DNA of 45,158 nt from a virus. The stretch's first letter is position 1. Each line of letters begins with the position of its first letter. This document shows, in pieces, positions 1-9,552 of the stretch. Position numbers and translations under genes: made by a program. Location of the stretch: positions 1 to 45,158 of the IMG/VR virus record IMGVR_UViG_3300030099_005478; one strand, given 5' to 3'. The notes beneath the pieces were generated by a model. That model did no database searches, was not told the origin of the DNA, and saw only the letters and a list, made by a program, of their open reading frames with translations.

Positions 1-1448
1 TTAAAGTTTTAATGAAAACATATATGAATGGTGGTGGTAGTAGAGTAGAATTTGATTACTCAGATATCCGACCAAAAGGAGCAAGATTAATAACATCAGG
101 TGGTAAAGCACCAGGACCTCAACCACTAAAAGAATGTTTAGTTAAAATAGAAGGTCTATTAAATCAAAAAGAAAATGGAGAACAACTTACAACAATTGAA
201 GTACATGACATTGTATGTCATATCGCAGACGCAGTCTTGGCCGGTGGTATTCGTAGAGCAGCTCTTATTAGTTTGTTTAGTGCTGATGACGATGCAATGA
301 TTGGATGTAAATCAGGTAACTGGTGGGAATTAAATCCACAAAGAGGTAGAGCTAATAATTCGGCTTGTCTAATGAGACATAAAATAACTAAAGAATTTTT
401 TATGGACTTATGGAAACGTGTAGAACTTTCAGGAGCTGGAGAACCTGGAATATATTTAAACAATGATAAAGATTGGGGGACCAATCCTTGTTGTGAAATA
501 GCACTAAGACCAAATCAATTCTGTAATCTTTGTGAGGTAAATGTCTCAAATATAGAATCACAAGAAGATTTAAATGAAAGAGTTAAAGCAGCTGCATTTA
601 TCGGAACACTTCAAGCAGGATATACATCTTTTCACTACCTAAGAGAAATATGGCAAGAAACAACTGAAAAAGATGCTCTTATTGGTGTATCAATGACTGG
701 TATTGGTAGTGGTAAAGTACTAAAATATGACATGAAAAAAGCAGCAAGTTTAGTAAAAAGAGAAAATACTAGAGTATCTAAATTAATAGGTATAAACCAA
801 TCAGCTAGATGTACAACAGTTAAGCCTGCAGGAACAACATCATTAACATTAGGAACATCATCAGGTATCCATGCATGGCATAATGATTATTATATTAGAA
901 GAGTAAGGGTTGGTAAAAACGAAGCTATATATACTTATCTAAATATTAATCACCCAGAATTAGTTGAAGATGAATATTTTAGACCACATGATACAGCAGT
1001 TATTAGTATCCCACAAAAAGCACCAAAAGGTTCAATCTTAAGGACAGAATCACCTTTCGACTTACTAGAAAGAGTTAAAAAAGTTGCAACTGAATGGGTT
1101 CGTTCAGGTCATAGAAATGGTTCTAATTCACACAATGTGTCTGCTACAATCTCATTAAAAGAAAATGATTGGGATAAAGCCGGAGAATGGATGTGGGAAA
1201 ATAGAAAATCTTATAATGGTCTATCAGTATTACCTTATGATGGAGGAACATATACTCAAGCACCATTTGAAGATATTACTAAAGAAGAGTACGATAAAAT
1301 GATGGAATCACTTAAAGATGTTGATTTAAGTAAAGTAGTAGAATTAGATGATAATACAAATTTAACTGGTGAATTAGCTTGTGCTGGTGGTTCTTGTGAA
1401 ATAGATGTTGATTTAAAATCTATGGAAAAAGAATTAGATGAAGCATAA
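1..1448 (+). CDS. nrdJ: Class II (adenosylcobalamin-dependent) ribonucleotide reductase, NrdJ type, 3' part
   Basis: Reduces ribonucleotides to deoxyribonucleotides for phage DNA synthesis. The reading frame is open to the left edge (Lys-Val-Leu precede the first Met at 12), so the N-terminal part lies outside the window. Numbering from that Met, C160 of NPCCEIAL fits the thiyl-radical Cys with the usual Glu two residues on, and C171 lies 11 residues later, the spacing of C408/C419 in the Lactobacillus leichmannii enzyme. The C-terminal pair C457/C462 (CAGGSCEID) matches that enzyme's re-reducing C731/C736. The segment GGGSRVEFDYSDIRPKG also fits the monomeric B12-dependent family. About 478 visible residues plus some 260 missing would give the usual length near 740. 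Class is assigned from the Cys spacing; the missing N-terminus should hold the third active-site Cys. The stop overlaps the next gene by 11 bases. Confidence 0.9.
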   Translation, partial: KVLMKTYMNGGGSRVEFDYSDIRPKGARLITSGGKAPGPQPLKECLVKIEGLLNQKENGEQLTTIEVHDIVCHIADAVLAGGIRRAALISLFSADDDAMIGCKSGNWWELNPQRGRANNSACLMRHKITKEFFMDLWKRVELSGAGEPGIYLNNDKDWGTNPCCEIALRPNQFCNLCEVNVSNIESQEDLNERVKAAAFIGTLQAGYTSFHYLREIWQETTEKDALIGVSMTGIGSGKVLKYDMKKAASLVKRENTRVSKLIGINQSARCTTVKPAGTTSLTLGTSSGIHAWHNDYYIRRVRVGKNEAIYTYLNINHPELVEDEYFRPHDTAVISIPQKAPKGSILRTESPFDLLERVKKVATEWVRSGHRNGSNSHNVSATISLKENDWDKAGEWMWENRKSYNGLSVLPYDGGTYTQAPFEDITKEEYDKMMESLKDVDLSKVVELDDNTNLTGELACAGGSCEIDVDLKSMEKELDEA

Positions 1449-1623
1449 AGTTAGTAAAGAAATCTTATATCACTTTAAATGTGGTAAGTGTAATAAATGG
1501 TGGTCAGTTTCTGACTACCATTTATTGTCTTTAAACAACACAAAAGATTTAAATACTAATAAAAAAGTAACATGTCCTCACTGTGAACATAAAGAAAATA
1601 TAATAGATATAAAAGATGAATAG
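1438..1623 (+). CDS. Small zinc-ribbon protein
   Basis: A 61-residue protein with two CxxC knuckles, C15/C18 (CGKC) and C46/C49 (CPHC), which should bind one zinc ion as a zinc ribbon. The rest is polar with a short Trp-Trp segment after the first knuckle. It starts inside the end of the reductase gene (11-base overlap) and its own stop overlaps the start of the next gene by 8 bases, so the three are probably translated together. No family can be named. It could bind nucleic acid or be a small redox or adaptor protein; the sequence does not decide. Confidence 0.7.
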   Translation: MKHKVSKEILYHFKCGKCNKWWSVSDYHLLSLNNTKDLNTNKKVTCPHCEHKENIIDIKDE

Positions 1624-1822
1624 AAAAGACGATTGGATAGCTGAACTACATTATAGAGAATTTTTAAAACCTAAACTACAGGGTAAAGATTTTTATTGGG
1701 AAAATGGAATGATGGTAATGACAGAAGAGTATCATAAAAGACGTGGTAGTTGTTGTGGTAATGGATGTAAACACTGCCCCTATTGGCCACCCCACCAAAA
1801 AACAAATAGACAATTAAAATAA
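1616..1822 (+). CDS. DUF5522-like small Cys-rich protein
   Basis: A 68-residue protein with the sequence DFYWENGMMVMTEEYHKRRG leading into CCGNGCKHCPY (C46, C47, C51, C54). This layout of an aromatic-acidic lead, a Tyr-His pair and then CCGxGCxHCPY is what I recall for DUF5522, a short family of unknown function common in Bacteroidota. The four clustered Cys suggest metal or Fe-S binding, which is inference. It overlaps the zinc-ribbon gene by 8 bases and closes the reductase group. The family match is from memory and unsearched. Confidence 0.75.
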   Translation: MNRKDDWIAELHYREFLKPKLQGKDFYWENGMMVMTEEYHKRRGSCCGNGCKHCPYWPPHQKTNRQLK

Positions 1823-1831
1823 TCTTTGAAG

Positions 1832-1849
1832 TATTTATTATAAAAAAAG
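1832..1849 (+). promoter_or_regulatory. Candidate late promoter before the gp25-like gene
   Basis: TATTTATTATAAAAAAAG lies 19 bases before the ATG at 1851, in the 28-base gap that separates the reductase group from the baseplate genes. The same core (TATTTAT, 2-4 bases, TAAA) recurs before 4229, 18412, 30805 and, on the minus strand, 43105. The function is inferred only from recurrence and position. Confidence 0.4.
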
Positions 1850-1850
1850 A

Positions 1851-2318
1851 ATGCCAAATCAAAGATACGGAATAAAGTTTCCTTTTGAGAATAGTCCACA
1901 AGGATTTTTTTTAGGTTTAAATAAGAGTACAGAGGCAGAAGTTCGTTCTAATTTAATTCATCTTATTTTAACTTTAAAAGGTTCTCGTTATTTTTTACCT
2001 GATTTTGGCACTAATCTTTTAAAATATATTTATGAACCTTTAGATGGTGCAACTAAAACTAATATAGATAAAGAAATAAGAGATGCTGTAAAAAAATTTA
2101 TACCTGGTTTAATAATTAATGAAATCACGGTAAAATCAGCTGAAGATATTAGGGAAGAAGAGGAAAAAGAAAGTGAACCTAATGACCCTAGTTTGGTGGA
2201 CAATAGTTTTGGTTTTGTGGGGGATGCAGAAAGAGAATATACTCTTAGGGTTAGAATAGATTATAATAATGGTGATAATATATTCGCTACAAGAGATTTT
2301 GTAATAATTAATTTATAA
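1851..2318 (+). CDS. Baseplate wedge protein, GPW/gp25 family
   Basis: A 155-residue homologue of T4 gp25 and P2 gpW, a small wedge or sheath-initiating component of contractile tail baseplates. The diagnostic core is at residues 42-63, LKGSRYFLPDFGTNLLKYIY followed by EP, matching the family pattern of a Gly-x-Arg turn, a PDFG motif and a hydrophobic helix ending in EP. An acidic insertion at about 114-135 is longer than in small family members. The following gp6-like gene begins one base after its stop; these two are commonly adjacent in myoviruses. The start chosen follows the candidate promoter and has no Shine-Dalgarno sequence. Confidence 0.88.
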   Translation: MPNQRYGIKFPFENSPQGFFLGLNKSTEAEVRSNLIHLILTLKGSRYFLPDFGTNLLKYIYEPLDGATKTNIDKEIRDAVKKFIPGLIINEITVKSAEDIREEEEKESEPNDPSLVDNSFGFVGDAEREYTLRVRIDYNNGDNIFATRDFVIINL

Positions 2319-2319
2319 T

Positions 2320-4140
2320 ATGGCAGAGAAAAAAATATCATATACAGAAAGAGATTTTTTAGGTATAAGAAACGAACTCCTTAGAATAACAAATACGTAT
2401 TATCCTGATTTAATACAAAACGCAAATGACGCTTCCATATATTCCGTATTTTTAGATTTAAACGCAGCAGTAGCAGATAACCTAAATTTCCAAATAGACA
2501 GAACCTTCCAAGAAACAGTGTTACAATTCGCACAGGAAAGAAGTTCTTTATTTAATATAGCAAAAACATATGGGTTAAAAATACCAGGAAACCGACCATC
2601 TGTTACTGTTTGTGACATTTCTATAACAGTACCTGTTTTTGGTGATAAAGAAGATTTTAGGTATTTAGGTATGTTAAGAAGTGGTTCTCAGTTTAGAGGT
2701 GGTGGACAAGTTTTTGAATTAGTAGATGATTGTGATTTTTCATCACCATATAGTGTAGATGGAGTACCCAATAGAACTAAAATACCAAATTTTGATGCTA
2801 ATGGTATTTTAACTAATTATACCATAACCAAAAGAGAGGTTGTTGTTAATGGTGTCACAAGGATATTTAAAAAAGAAATAACTGACGTAGATAGTAAACC
2901 TTTCTTTCAGTTAGTTTTACCAGAAAAAAATGTGGTGGGTGTAACATCAGTAATACAAAAAGATGGTGTAGGGTATCAAACACTACCAACCAATGACGAG
3001 TTTCTAACTGTAAATGAACAGAGATGGTATGAACTAGATGCTCTAGCTGAAAGTGAAGTTTTTGTTGAAGACCCATCTGCTCCAGCTGATGAAGCTGGTG
3101 TAAAAGTAGGTAGATTTATGCATACAGATAATAGATTTATAACTGAATTTACACCTGAAGGGTTTTTCTTTTTGACTTTTGGTGGTGGAAACCAAACTTC
3201 ACAGGACTCTTTAGATGAATTTGCATCCAAGGGGGTAAAATTAAACATGGCTAGATTTTTAAATAACATATCTTTGGGTAATACAGTTAGAGGTAATACA
3301 ACATTATTTGTTCAGTATAGGGTAGGCGGTGGACAAACATCAAATGTGGGTGCAGGAAGTATAAACACTGTTGGTACAGTTAATTTTAATGTGGTAGGAC
3401 CTAGTCCACAGGTAAGCCAATCTGTAATTAATAGTTTAGCAGTTACTAATGTAACCGCAGCTATAGGTGGTGCCAATCCAATGACACAAGAAGAAATAAG
3501 AAATTATATTTCATTTAACTTTGCGGCACAAAATAGAGCTGTATCTATAAAAGATTATATATCTAAACTCAGAACAATGCCAGCTACTTTTGGTGCAGCT
3601 GCAAAAGTGGGTGTTACAGAAATAGAAAATAAAGTCAATATAAACGTACTATCTTTTACACCAGACGGTCAGTTAACCTCTAATATTTCTCAAACACTTA
3701 AAAATAATATTTCAAATTATTTATCAAATTTTAGGATGTTAAATGATTATGTAATTGTGGGTTCAGCTAAGGTAATAGATTTAGGTTTTGAAGTAGACCT
3801 ACTACTAGAAGCCTCCTTCAATCAAGGAGATATTGTAACTACAGTCATAACAACAATTAGTGAATATTTTGATGTTTCTAAAATGGAGATGGGGTTAGAT
3901 TTAAATATGGGTCAGTTAAAAGGTGATATTATGAGAGTTCCTGGTGTTTTAAATATAATAGATTTAAAAGTTTTTAATAAAGTAGGGGGTAACTATTCAC
4001 AAGCTATCACATCCCAACCGTATATTGATTTATCTACTAGACAAATAGGTTTGATTGATGATACTATATATGCAAAACCTGATGAAATATTGCAAATTAA
4101 ATTTCCTGAAAAAGACATCGCGATTAGGGTTAAGAAATAA
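2320..4140 (+). CDS. Baseplate wedge protein, gp6 / baseplate J-like
   Basis: A 606-residue protein. The N-terminal 90 residues have the family signature: an aromatic DF start (YTERDFLGIRNELL), Asn-Asp-Ala followed by a helix with DLNAAVADNLNFQIDRTFQE, then a run on ageing through a tyrosine-containing GLKIPGNRP turn. This matches T4 gp6 and the baseplate J family, which forms the ring of wedges around the tail tube. The middle (about 340-470) holds VGGGQTSNVGAG and a helical stretch with EEIRNYISFNF and KDYISKLRTMP, typical of the J-like core. Length is close to T4 gp6 (about 660). It is translated directly after the gp25-like gene and followed by an 88-base gap, suggesting the end of a transcription unit. 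Confidence 0.85.
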   Translation: MAEKKISYTERDFLGIRNELLRITNTYYPDLIQNANDASIYSVFLDLNAAVADNLNFQIDRTFQETVLQFAQERSSLFNIAKTYGLKIPGNRPSVTVCDISITVPVFGDKEDFRYLGMLRSGSQFRGGGQVFELVDDCDFSSPYSVDGVPNRTKIPNFDANGILTNYTITKREVVVNGVTRIFKKEITDVDSKPFFQLVLPEKNVVGVTSVIQKDGVGYQTLPTNDEFLTVNEQRWYELDALAESEVFVEDPSAPADEAGVKVGRFMHTDNRFITEFTPEGFFFLTFGGGNQTSQDSLDEFASKGVKLNMARFLNNISLGNTVRGNTTLFVQYRVGGGQTSNVGAGSINTVGTVNFNVVGPSPQVSQSVINSLAVTNVTAAIGGANPMTQEEIRNYISFNFAAQNRAVSIKDYISKLRTMPATFGAAAKVGVTEIENKVNINVLSFTPDGQLTSNISQTLKNNISNYLSNFRMLNDYVIVGSAKVIDLGFEVDLLLEASFNQGDIVTTVITTISEYFDVSKMEMGLDLNMGQLKGDIMRVPGVLNIIDLKVFNKVGGNYSQAITSQPYIDLSTRQIGLIDDTIYAKPDEILQIKFPEKDIAIRVKK

Positions 4141-4181
4141 AAAACTCACTTTTCACACATCTTTACATAAAATAGCTATGA

Positions 4182-4202
4182 GTTATCTTTAGTTTTGATA
4201 AC
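4182..4202 (+). other. Small inverted repeat in the 4141-4228 gap
   Basis: GTTATC and GATAAC flank a 9-base loop in the longest gap of the structural region. Six base pairs without a following T-run is a weak hairpin, so it is not called a terminator. The rest of the gap is AT-rich and contains the candidate promoter next to it. Confidence 0.25.
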
Positions 4203-4223
4203 ATAAATATTTATTTGTTAAAG
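4203..4223 (+). promoter_or_regulatory. Candidate late promoter before the 1172-residue protein
   Basis: The 12-base palindrome ATAAATATTTAT (4203-4214) runs into TTGTTAAAG. The shared core TATTTAT starts at 4208, 21 bases before the ATG at 4229. It is one of five similarly placed copies in the window. Because of the palindrome it could also be read on the other strand. Confidence 0.4.
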
Positions 4224-4228
4224 CCCAT

Positions 4229-7200
4229 ATGTCTAAATCATTTAGAGTAAGAACAGAAGTAGGAAAAGATAAAAGTGTAACTTTTGAATTAAAACAAGAT
4301 TTTGATTTATTAGAGATTTTAAGTTTGTCTTTATCACAACAAGATGTGTACACAAGAATGTGTGCAGATTTTGGTGTTTTATGTGGTAGAGTTATTGTAA
4401 ATGGAGGTTACGGGGTACCAAACGCAAAAGTATCTGTTTTTATACCATTAGATAGTATAGATGAAGAAAATCCTTTAGTTACGGAACTTTATCCTTTTAA
4501 ACACCCTACAGAAAAAGATGCTGATGGAGTAAGATATAATCTATTAAGTAAAGATAAAAATTTTGAGTGTCATGTCCCTGTAGGTACATTTCCCATATTA
4601 GAAGATGTTTTAACACGACAAGAAGTAGAGTATGTATATAAAAAATACTATAAATATACAGTAAAAACCAACCAATCTGGAGATTTTATGATTTATGGTG
4701 CACCAGTAGGTTCCCACGATATAGTCATGGATGTTGATGTTAGTGATATAGGTTGTTTTTCTCTTTTACCACAAGACTTTAAAGAACAAGGATTCGCAGA
4801 CTCAGATTTTGATGGAGCCAGATTTAAAAGAAATGCATCTATAGACTCACTACCTCAAATTATGAATCAAACTAAATCGGTTGACATTAGACCATTTTGG
4901 GGTGATGAAGAATTTTGTAGAGCCGCTATAACGAGGGTTGATTTCGATTTATCAGAAAATGGTTTCAAAATACAACCATCAGCCGTTTTTATGGGTAGTA
5001 CAGCTACTGACACCGATAAAGATTCCGTCAATAAAAGCTGTAGACCAAAAAAACATCAAGGGGATTTATGTAGTTTAGTTTCTGAACCAGGAATTATAGA
5101 TATGATTCGTTATACTCCATTTTTTAAAGATGACCCTACAGCTTATGGTTTTGGTGGTATACCACAGGGTGGTACAGTACCAGTTCTAGAAAGATATTAT
5201 TTTGAAAATAATGGTAGAGTAATAGATAGTAGTGGTTCATTTCTAGTTAATGTCCCAATGAATCTTGACCACGTAACAACTAATGAATTTGGTGAATTAG
5301 TTGAATCCGGTAATCCAGATGTTGGAGTACCTACCAGAGCTAGATGTAGATTTAGGGTTAGACCCGAACAATCCGCTGGAACAGCTAGATTACGTAGAAA
5401 AGCTTCATATCTAGTTCCTAATATCAGAGAATATACAACACAAGGTAGAAGTAGAAGTTATACTTTTAGTATAAATTATTCGGATTATCATCCTCACGCA
5501 CAAACTTATTTAATACCTGCAGCTAAGGACTTCTTTTATGATATGACTTTTAATAGGGTGTATTCTCCAGCACAATTTCACGACCATGTTAAACATAATG
5601 GTAGAAGACAATTTATAGGGATAAAAGAAATATTACCCGAAGAAGACCAACAATGTTCTACAACTGCAGTACACTTCCCTATTAATAGTGCAGTTAGAAA
5701 AGTTACTTTTAATTTAATTTTAGCACAGTTTTTGAATCAATTTATTGGTATGTTGTATTCCATGCTTACAATTTTTGTTTCCATTTTAGCTATGTTATTA
5801 GGTGTAGTTTTTGGTATAGTTATGTTTGCTGTTTGGGTTATATGTCAAATATTAATAGCAATTTGTAGTTTTTTTAATGGTTTTCCTTCTTGGTTAGTTA
5901 AATGTCCTGGGTTTTTACAAGGATTTATTTGTGATTTAGGTTGTGATGATATTTGTATAGGCGCTGGTTGTTTTTCATGTCCAGACCCAGTATCTCAAAC
6001 ACCATGTATGTTTTATGGTCTTACTATGGGATTTGTTTTATTTACATTAAGACAAACTAAGTATCCAGAGTGTGAAAAATGTAAATGTAGGGGTAATATT
6101 GGTGAACTTGCTCAACTACCATCTAGTTGTAGTCCAGGAGTTAGTCCACCAGTCGGTAATAATTCAGGTCCTTGTCCTTCACAATCACCTATAGCTAGTT
6201 TTGCGGACCAACTATATACTTGGGGTGGGAACGATTGTTGTGACCCAAATACTAACAATGTTTGTTGTCCAGATAATTACGGATTTGATTCTGCTGCTAC
6301 TGGTAGTGCTCAAGACGGTTACGCAGCCGGAGGTTGTTATGTAAAAGTTGTTTGTATTAATCCTGCGTGTATAGGTGATAACGCAGACTTAGTTATATTA
6401 AGAGAATGGATAAGAAGACAGGATGTGGCGGATGCATTATGTGCTGGTATCATGAATTATTTTTGGGAAAACGCTTGGGTAACAGGATTTTTATACCATT
6501 TTCAATTTAAAGCAAAACTACAATATGACCAGGTAGCTGAAAGTTATGCGGGTTCGGATTATTGTAGAAGAGTAGTATATATTCACCCAACAGAACATAG
6601 TTTTTACTATAGGTCTACACCTTTTGTGCCAGACCCAGCAACAGGATTAGGTACTTTTGTTGGAGACCCTGATGGGGTAGCATTACCTTGGTGGGGAATA
6701 TTCGGTGGTAGTCCTAACCATGCAGATGGAGACCAAGGAGACCACATTCTTTTCCCAACAACAATAACAGATATGGGTTCAAGAAATCAATGTATCCAAG
6801 ACATATGTTTGGACCCTAGGTATGCAGAAGAGTGTTCAGTCACAGACCAAATAGGGTCTACATCATTCCAAGACATAACTGAGTTAGTGTCAGACATATA
6901 CAATATGAAAGCAAATGAACCTCAGATGTTACTAGCTTCACTATTTAATAGACCAGAAAGAGAAATAGGTGGTGATGTTGCACAATGCCTAGCTCAAAAT
7001 TGTATGGCGGGTATTAATGGTTATGAAACTAATATGAGTGATGTTGATTGTGATTGTAGTGGTGCACCACCAGTAGTTAATAATACACCTGGATTAATAG
7101 AATATCCACCAGCTATCGATACAAATGTGGGTAACCCGAGCTTAGGTATCCCATCTAACACTTACGTACAATATGCGGTGAATGCTTGGAGTGACTATTC

Positions 7201-7747
7201 TATAAGGTGGGAACCATTACTATTTACCGCTTCAACACCAACGATAATGTCTGGACAAGATTTAGTTTATTGTCTAGGTTTTTCTCTTACTGCTAGTACA
7301 CAAGAAGTACCATATTATCCTTGGCGTATTAATGGAGGAGCTTGGGGTGATGTATGGAATGATTGGCAAGGCACTAGAGGAGATTATAGTACAGCAACTA
7401 ATGCGACCACTAGTCCACTTATCCCACTTTCAGTAGCTAACTATAATATTGTAAGTAATGTAGCGGGTACATGGGCCAATGCATCAGGACTTTTTCAAGG
7501 AGGATTTGATGGTCCATTTGGTGTACCACCACTATTAGCTGGACAAGTAGGTACAGCACCTAATTTTCAAGTAGTATGGGGTCCCTCCGCATCAAATAGT
7601 TTTCCGCCGATGTCGGATAATAATACGGGTACATTCCAACTATCTCCACCACTATTTTATTATTTTGGACTAAGACCGGGTGAAACTTCCTATCACACAT
7701 TTATTAGAATGTACGTTGATGAAGAATTAGCAGATAGTGTAATATAA
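4229..7747 (+). CDS. Giant virion protein with carboxypeptidase-regulatory-like domain and internal membrane segment
   Basis: A 1172-residue protein, probably a baseplate or tail component from its place directly after gp25/gp6-like genes. Residues about 50-185 read like a carboxypeptidase regulatory-type beta-sandwich: CGRVIVNGGYGVPNAKVSVF, later TNQSGDFMIYGAPVGSHDIV. Residues about 496-549 form a long hydrophobic stretch without charge (LYSMLTIFVSILAMLLGVVF and on to ICSFF), enough for two transmembrane helices. It is followed by a Cys-rich segment (570-720) with CxxC and CC motifs. The C-terminal third is rich in Trp, Tyr, Asn and Pro, as in receptor-binding proteins. Membrane segments are unusual in a phage tail protein; they could insert into the host membrane or be buried in the assembly. 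No family assigned to the whole protein. It ends one base into the next start codon. Confidence 0.7.
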   Translation: MSKSFRVRTEVGKDKSVTFELKQDFDLLEILSLSLSQQDVYTRMCADFGVLCGRVIVNGGYGVPNAKVSVFIPLDSIDEENPLVTELYPFKHPTEKDADGVRYNLLSKDKNFECHVPVGTFPILEDVLTRQEVEYVYKKYYKYTVKTNQSGDFMIYGAPVGSHDIVMDVDVSDIGCFSLLPQDFKEQGFADSDFDGARFKRNASIDSLPQIMNQTKSVDIRPFWGDEEFCRAAITRVDFDLSENGFKIQPSAVFMGSTATDTDKDSVNKSCRPKKHQGDLCSLVSEPGIIDMIRYTPFFKDDPTAYGFGGIPQGGTVPVLERYYFENNGRVIDSSGSFLVNVPMNLDHVTTNEFGELVESGNPDVGVPTRARCRFRVRPEQSAGTARLRRKASYLVPNIREYTTQGRSRSYTFSINYSDYHPHAQTYLIPAAKDFFYDMTFNRVYSPAQFHDHVKHNGRRQFIGIKEILPEEDQQCSTTAVHFPINSAVRKVTFNLILAQFLNQFIGMLYSMLTIFVSILAMLLGVVFGIVMFAVWVICQILIAICSFFNGFPSWLVKCPGFLQGFICDLGCDDICIGAGCFSCPDPVSQTPCMFYGLTMGFVLFTLRQTKYPECEKCKCRGNIGELAQLPSSCSPGVSPPVGNNSGPCPSQSPIASFADQLYTWGGNDCCDPNTNNVCCPDNYGFDSAATGSAQDGYAAGGCYVKVVCINPACIGDNADLVILREWIRRQDVADALCAGIMNYFWENAWVTGFLYHFQFKAKLQYDQVAESYAGSDYCRRVVYIHPTEHSFYYRSTPFVPDPATGLGTFVGDPDGVALPWWGIFGGSPNHADGDQGDHILFPTTITDMGSRNQCIQDICLDPRYAEECSVTDQIGSTSFQDITELVSDIYNMKANEPQMLLASLFNRPEREIGGDVAQCLAQNCMAGINGYETNMSDVDCDCSGAPPVVNNTPGLIEYPPAIDTNVGNPSLGIPSNTYVQYAVNAWSDYSIRWEPLLFTASTPTIMSGQDLVYCLGFSLTASTQEVPYYPWRINGGAWGDVWNDWQGTRGDYSTATNATTSPLIPLSVANYNIVSNVAGTWANASGLFQGGFDGPFGVPPLLAGQVGTAPNFQVVWGPSASNSFPPMSDNNTGTFQLSPPLFYYFGLRPGETSYHTFIRMYVDEELADSVI

Positions 7748-9552
7748 TGAGTAACGAAAAAAATATAAGAATTGTAAAAGGTAGTGAAAGATTTGCTGGT
7801 TCACAAGATAAAGATATTTCTTTACAACCCCTATTAACATCAGACCAAAAAGAACTTATACAAGGAGATAGAAACTTAGTACTTAATCTAAGAGACCAAT
7901 TTGGATTGGAAAGAGAATATTCACAAAGATATAGAGTTACTGGAAAAATAGATGTGTTATATAAAAATGTAATTAGTGGTGAAACTACAGATACTAATTT
8001 TCTTAAATATATGTATTTTACACCAAAACATTTAGGTTGTCCGGATGCTACTGTATATACTACAGCTCCTAATGCTGGACCCCCTTGTACTGGTAAACCA
8101 CCAGCTATGTTATTTGATTTAATACCTAGATTTAAATTTGGTGCACCAGGTAATCCCTCCCTATTTAATAACTTAAATGCATACCAAGAAAATAAAGTTT
8201 TATATTTGTCTTATGTTTTTTCTTCTACCTGTGAAACTATGAGATATTATGTAAATCCTGGTACTAATGATTTTATGGATTTTAACGCCTGTGATGGGAT
8301 ACCATTTGAAGTAGAAATAGTTACAGTTAATGGTAGAGAAGTAGCTAGGTTTAGAACTAAAGTACCACATGGAGTAAAAGTCGGTGAACATATAGAATTA
8401 CAATCAACCCCAAATGTTTCCGGTGGTGCAAATCTAGTACAAAACTTAACTACGGGAGCACCGAATGTATTAAGTGGTGGTGTACCAGTAATGAATCAAC
8501 CACCAGCAACATTTAATATTTTAAATGTTGATTCTTTAGGTGATGGATTTGCGGGTTCTGAAGAATTTGTTATAAATGTAGACTTAAGAGGTATACAACC
8601 ATTACCAACAAACCCAGTGGGTGTATTAAGAAGAATTATAAATTTAAATAATGTTGGTGAAAGTAGGTCTCAGTATTACGTACACCAACATAAAATAATT
8701 ACTAATCATGATGATTATACTTTAGATAGGACAGGTTTTGAAGAAGGGATATACAATAAAAAAGGTAGAGTTTATACCTCTAGAAAAACTCCAGACCAAA
8801 TATCTAAACAAGTTGTTTTAGAAGATTTTCCTTCTTACGTATTTTGTTTTACAAGAGATGTTAATGTTGAAAATTATTTTGATAACCTTAATAGACCACT
8901 AACTGAACTATATGTAACGGTACTACCCACTAATAGAAATAATATGTGGGATTGGTCAGCAAATTCACCAGCCGGATATGGGTGGTCTTGGAATTTTCAA
9001 AAAATAGGTGTAGTAGACCCTTTTGTGGACAATACAGTGGTACCTATAAATCCGATAAATTTAACACAAACTACTAATGATGGTGTACAAGTTTTACCTA
9101 TAAGTGGTCATACATTTAGAGGCGCTTTTGTGGAATATAATGAATTAGAACTTAAGGAAAGAGTTATTTCAGAAATTAAACACTCTTTAAAATTTAATAC
9201 AAGTGCGATGTATGAAATAGGAACTGCTGGTGACCCAGTAAAATCTATATATGCTTATACGCCACATCATAGAATGCATTTAAGAAAATTCTCAAATACA
9301 ATAGTTGATAACGATACATTTTTTACATCACCACAATACTGTACCTATTCACAAGTATCTAATGAATTTAGATGGAGACCGATTTTACCTATAGAGTTTT
9401 ATGAGGATGATGATAACGGTGTTAGTTACCCATATCTTAATGATGCACATTACTTTAATAAAAATATAGAGTTTACGGTTGAACCTGTATTACACAATTA
9501 CACAGCTCAAACCCTAAATATTGTAAATCCATACGAAGATGACTGTGAATAG
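7747..9552 (+). CDS. Large structural protein, family unknown
   Basis: A 601-residue protein with no signal peptide or membrane helix. It is rich in Asn, Tyr, Phe, Pro and Gly, like virion beta-structure proteins. Around 185-225 it has FRTKVPHGVKVGEHIELQST, a beta-rich segment. A few Cys (CPDAT, PPCTG, CDGIP, ending DDCE) point to the same Cys-containing style as its neighbours. It starts on the last base of the previous stop and its 3' end overlaps the next gene by 14 bases, so it belongs to the same operon. Role inferred from context only: baseplate or tail-appendage component. Confidence 0.6.
   Translation: MSNEKNIRIVKGSERFAGSQDKDISLQPLLTSDQKELIQGDRNLVLNLRDQFGLEREYSQRYRVTGKIDVLYKNVISGETTDTNFLKYMYFTPKHLGCPDATVYTTAPNAGPPCTGKPPAMLFDLIPRFKFGAPGNPSLFNNLNAYQENKVLYLSYVFSSTCETMRYYVNPGTNDFMDFNACDGIPFEVEIVTVNGREVARFRTKVPHGVKVGEHIELQSTPNVSGGANLVQNLTTGAPNVLSGGVPVMNQPPATFNILNVDSLGDGFAGSEEFVINVDLRGIQPLPTNPVGVLRRIINLNNVGESRSQYYVHQHKIITNHDDYTLDRTGFEEGIYNKKGRVYTSRKTPDQISKQVVLEDFPSYVFCFTRDVNVENYFDNLNRPLTELYVTVLPTNRNNMWDWSANSPAGYGWSWNFQKIGVVDPFVDNTVVPINPINLTQTTNDGVQVLPISGHTFRGAFVEYNELELKERVISEIKHSLKFNTSAMYEIGTAGDPVKSIYAYTPHHRMHLRKFSNTIVDNDTFFTSPQYCTYSQVSNEFRWRPILPIEFYEDDDNGVSYPYLNDAHYFNKNIEFTVEPVLHNYTAQTLNIVNPYEDDCE

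Noticed and set aside
4182-4202. Rho-independent terminator
   Set aside because: Only six A/T-rich pairs with a 9-base loop and no following T-run.
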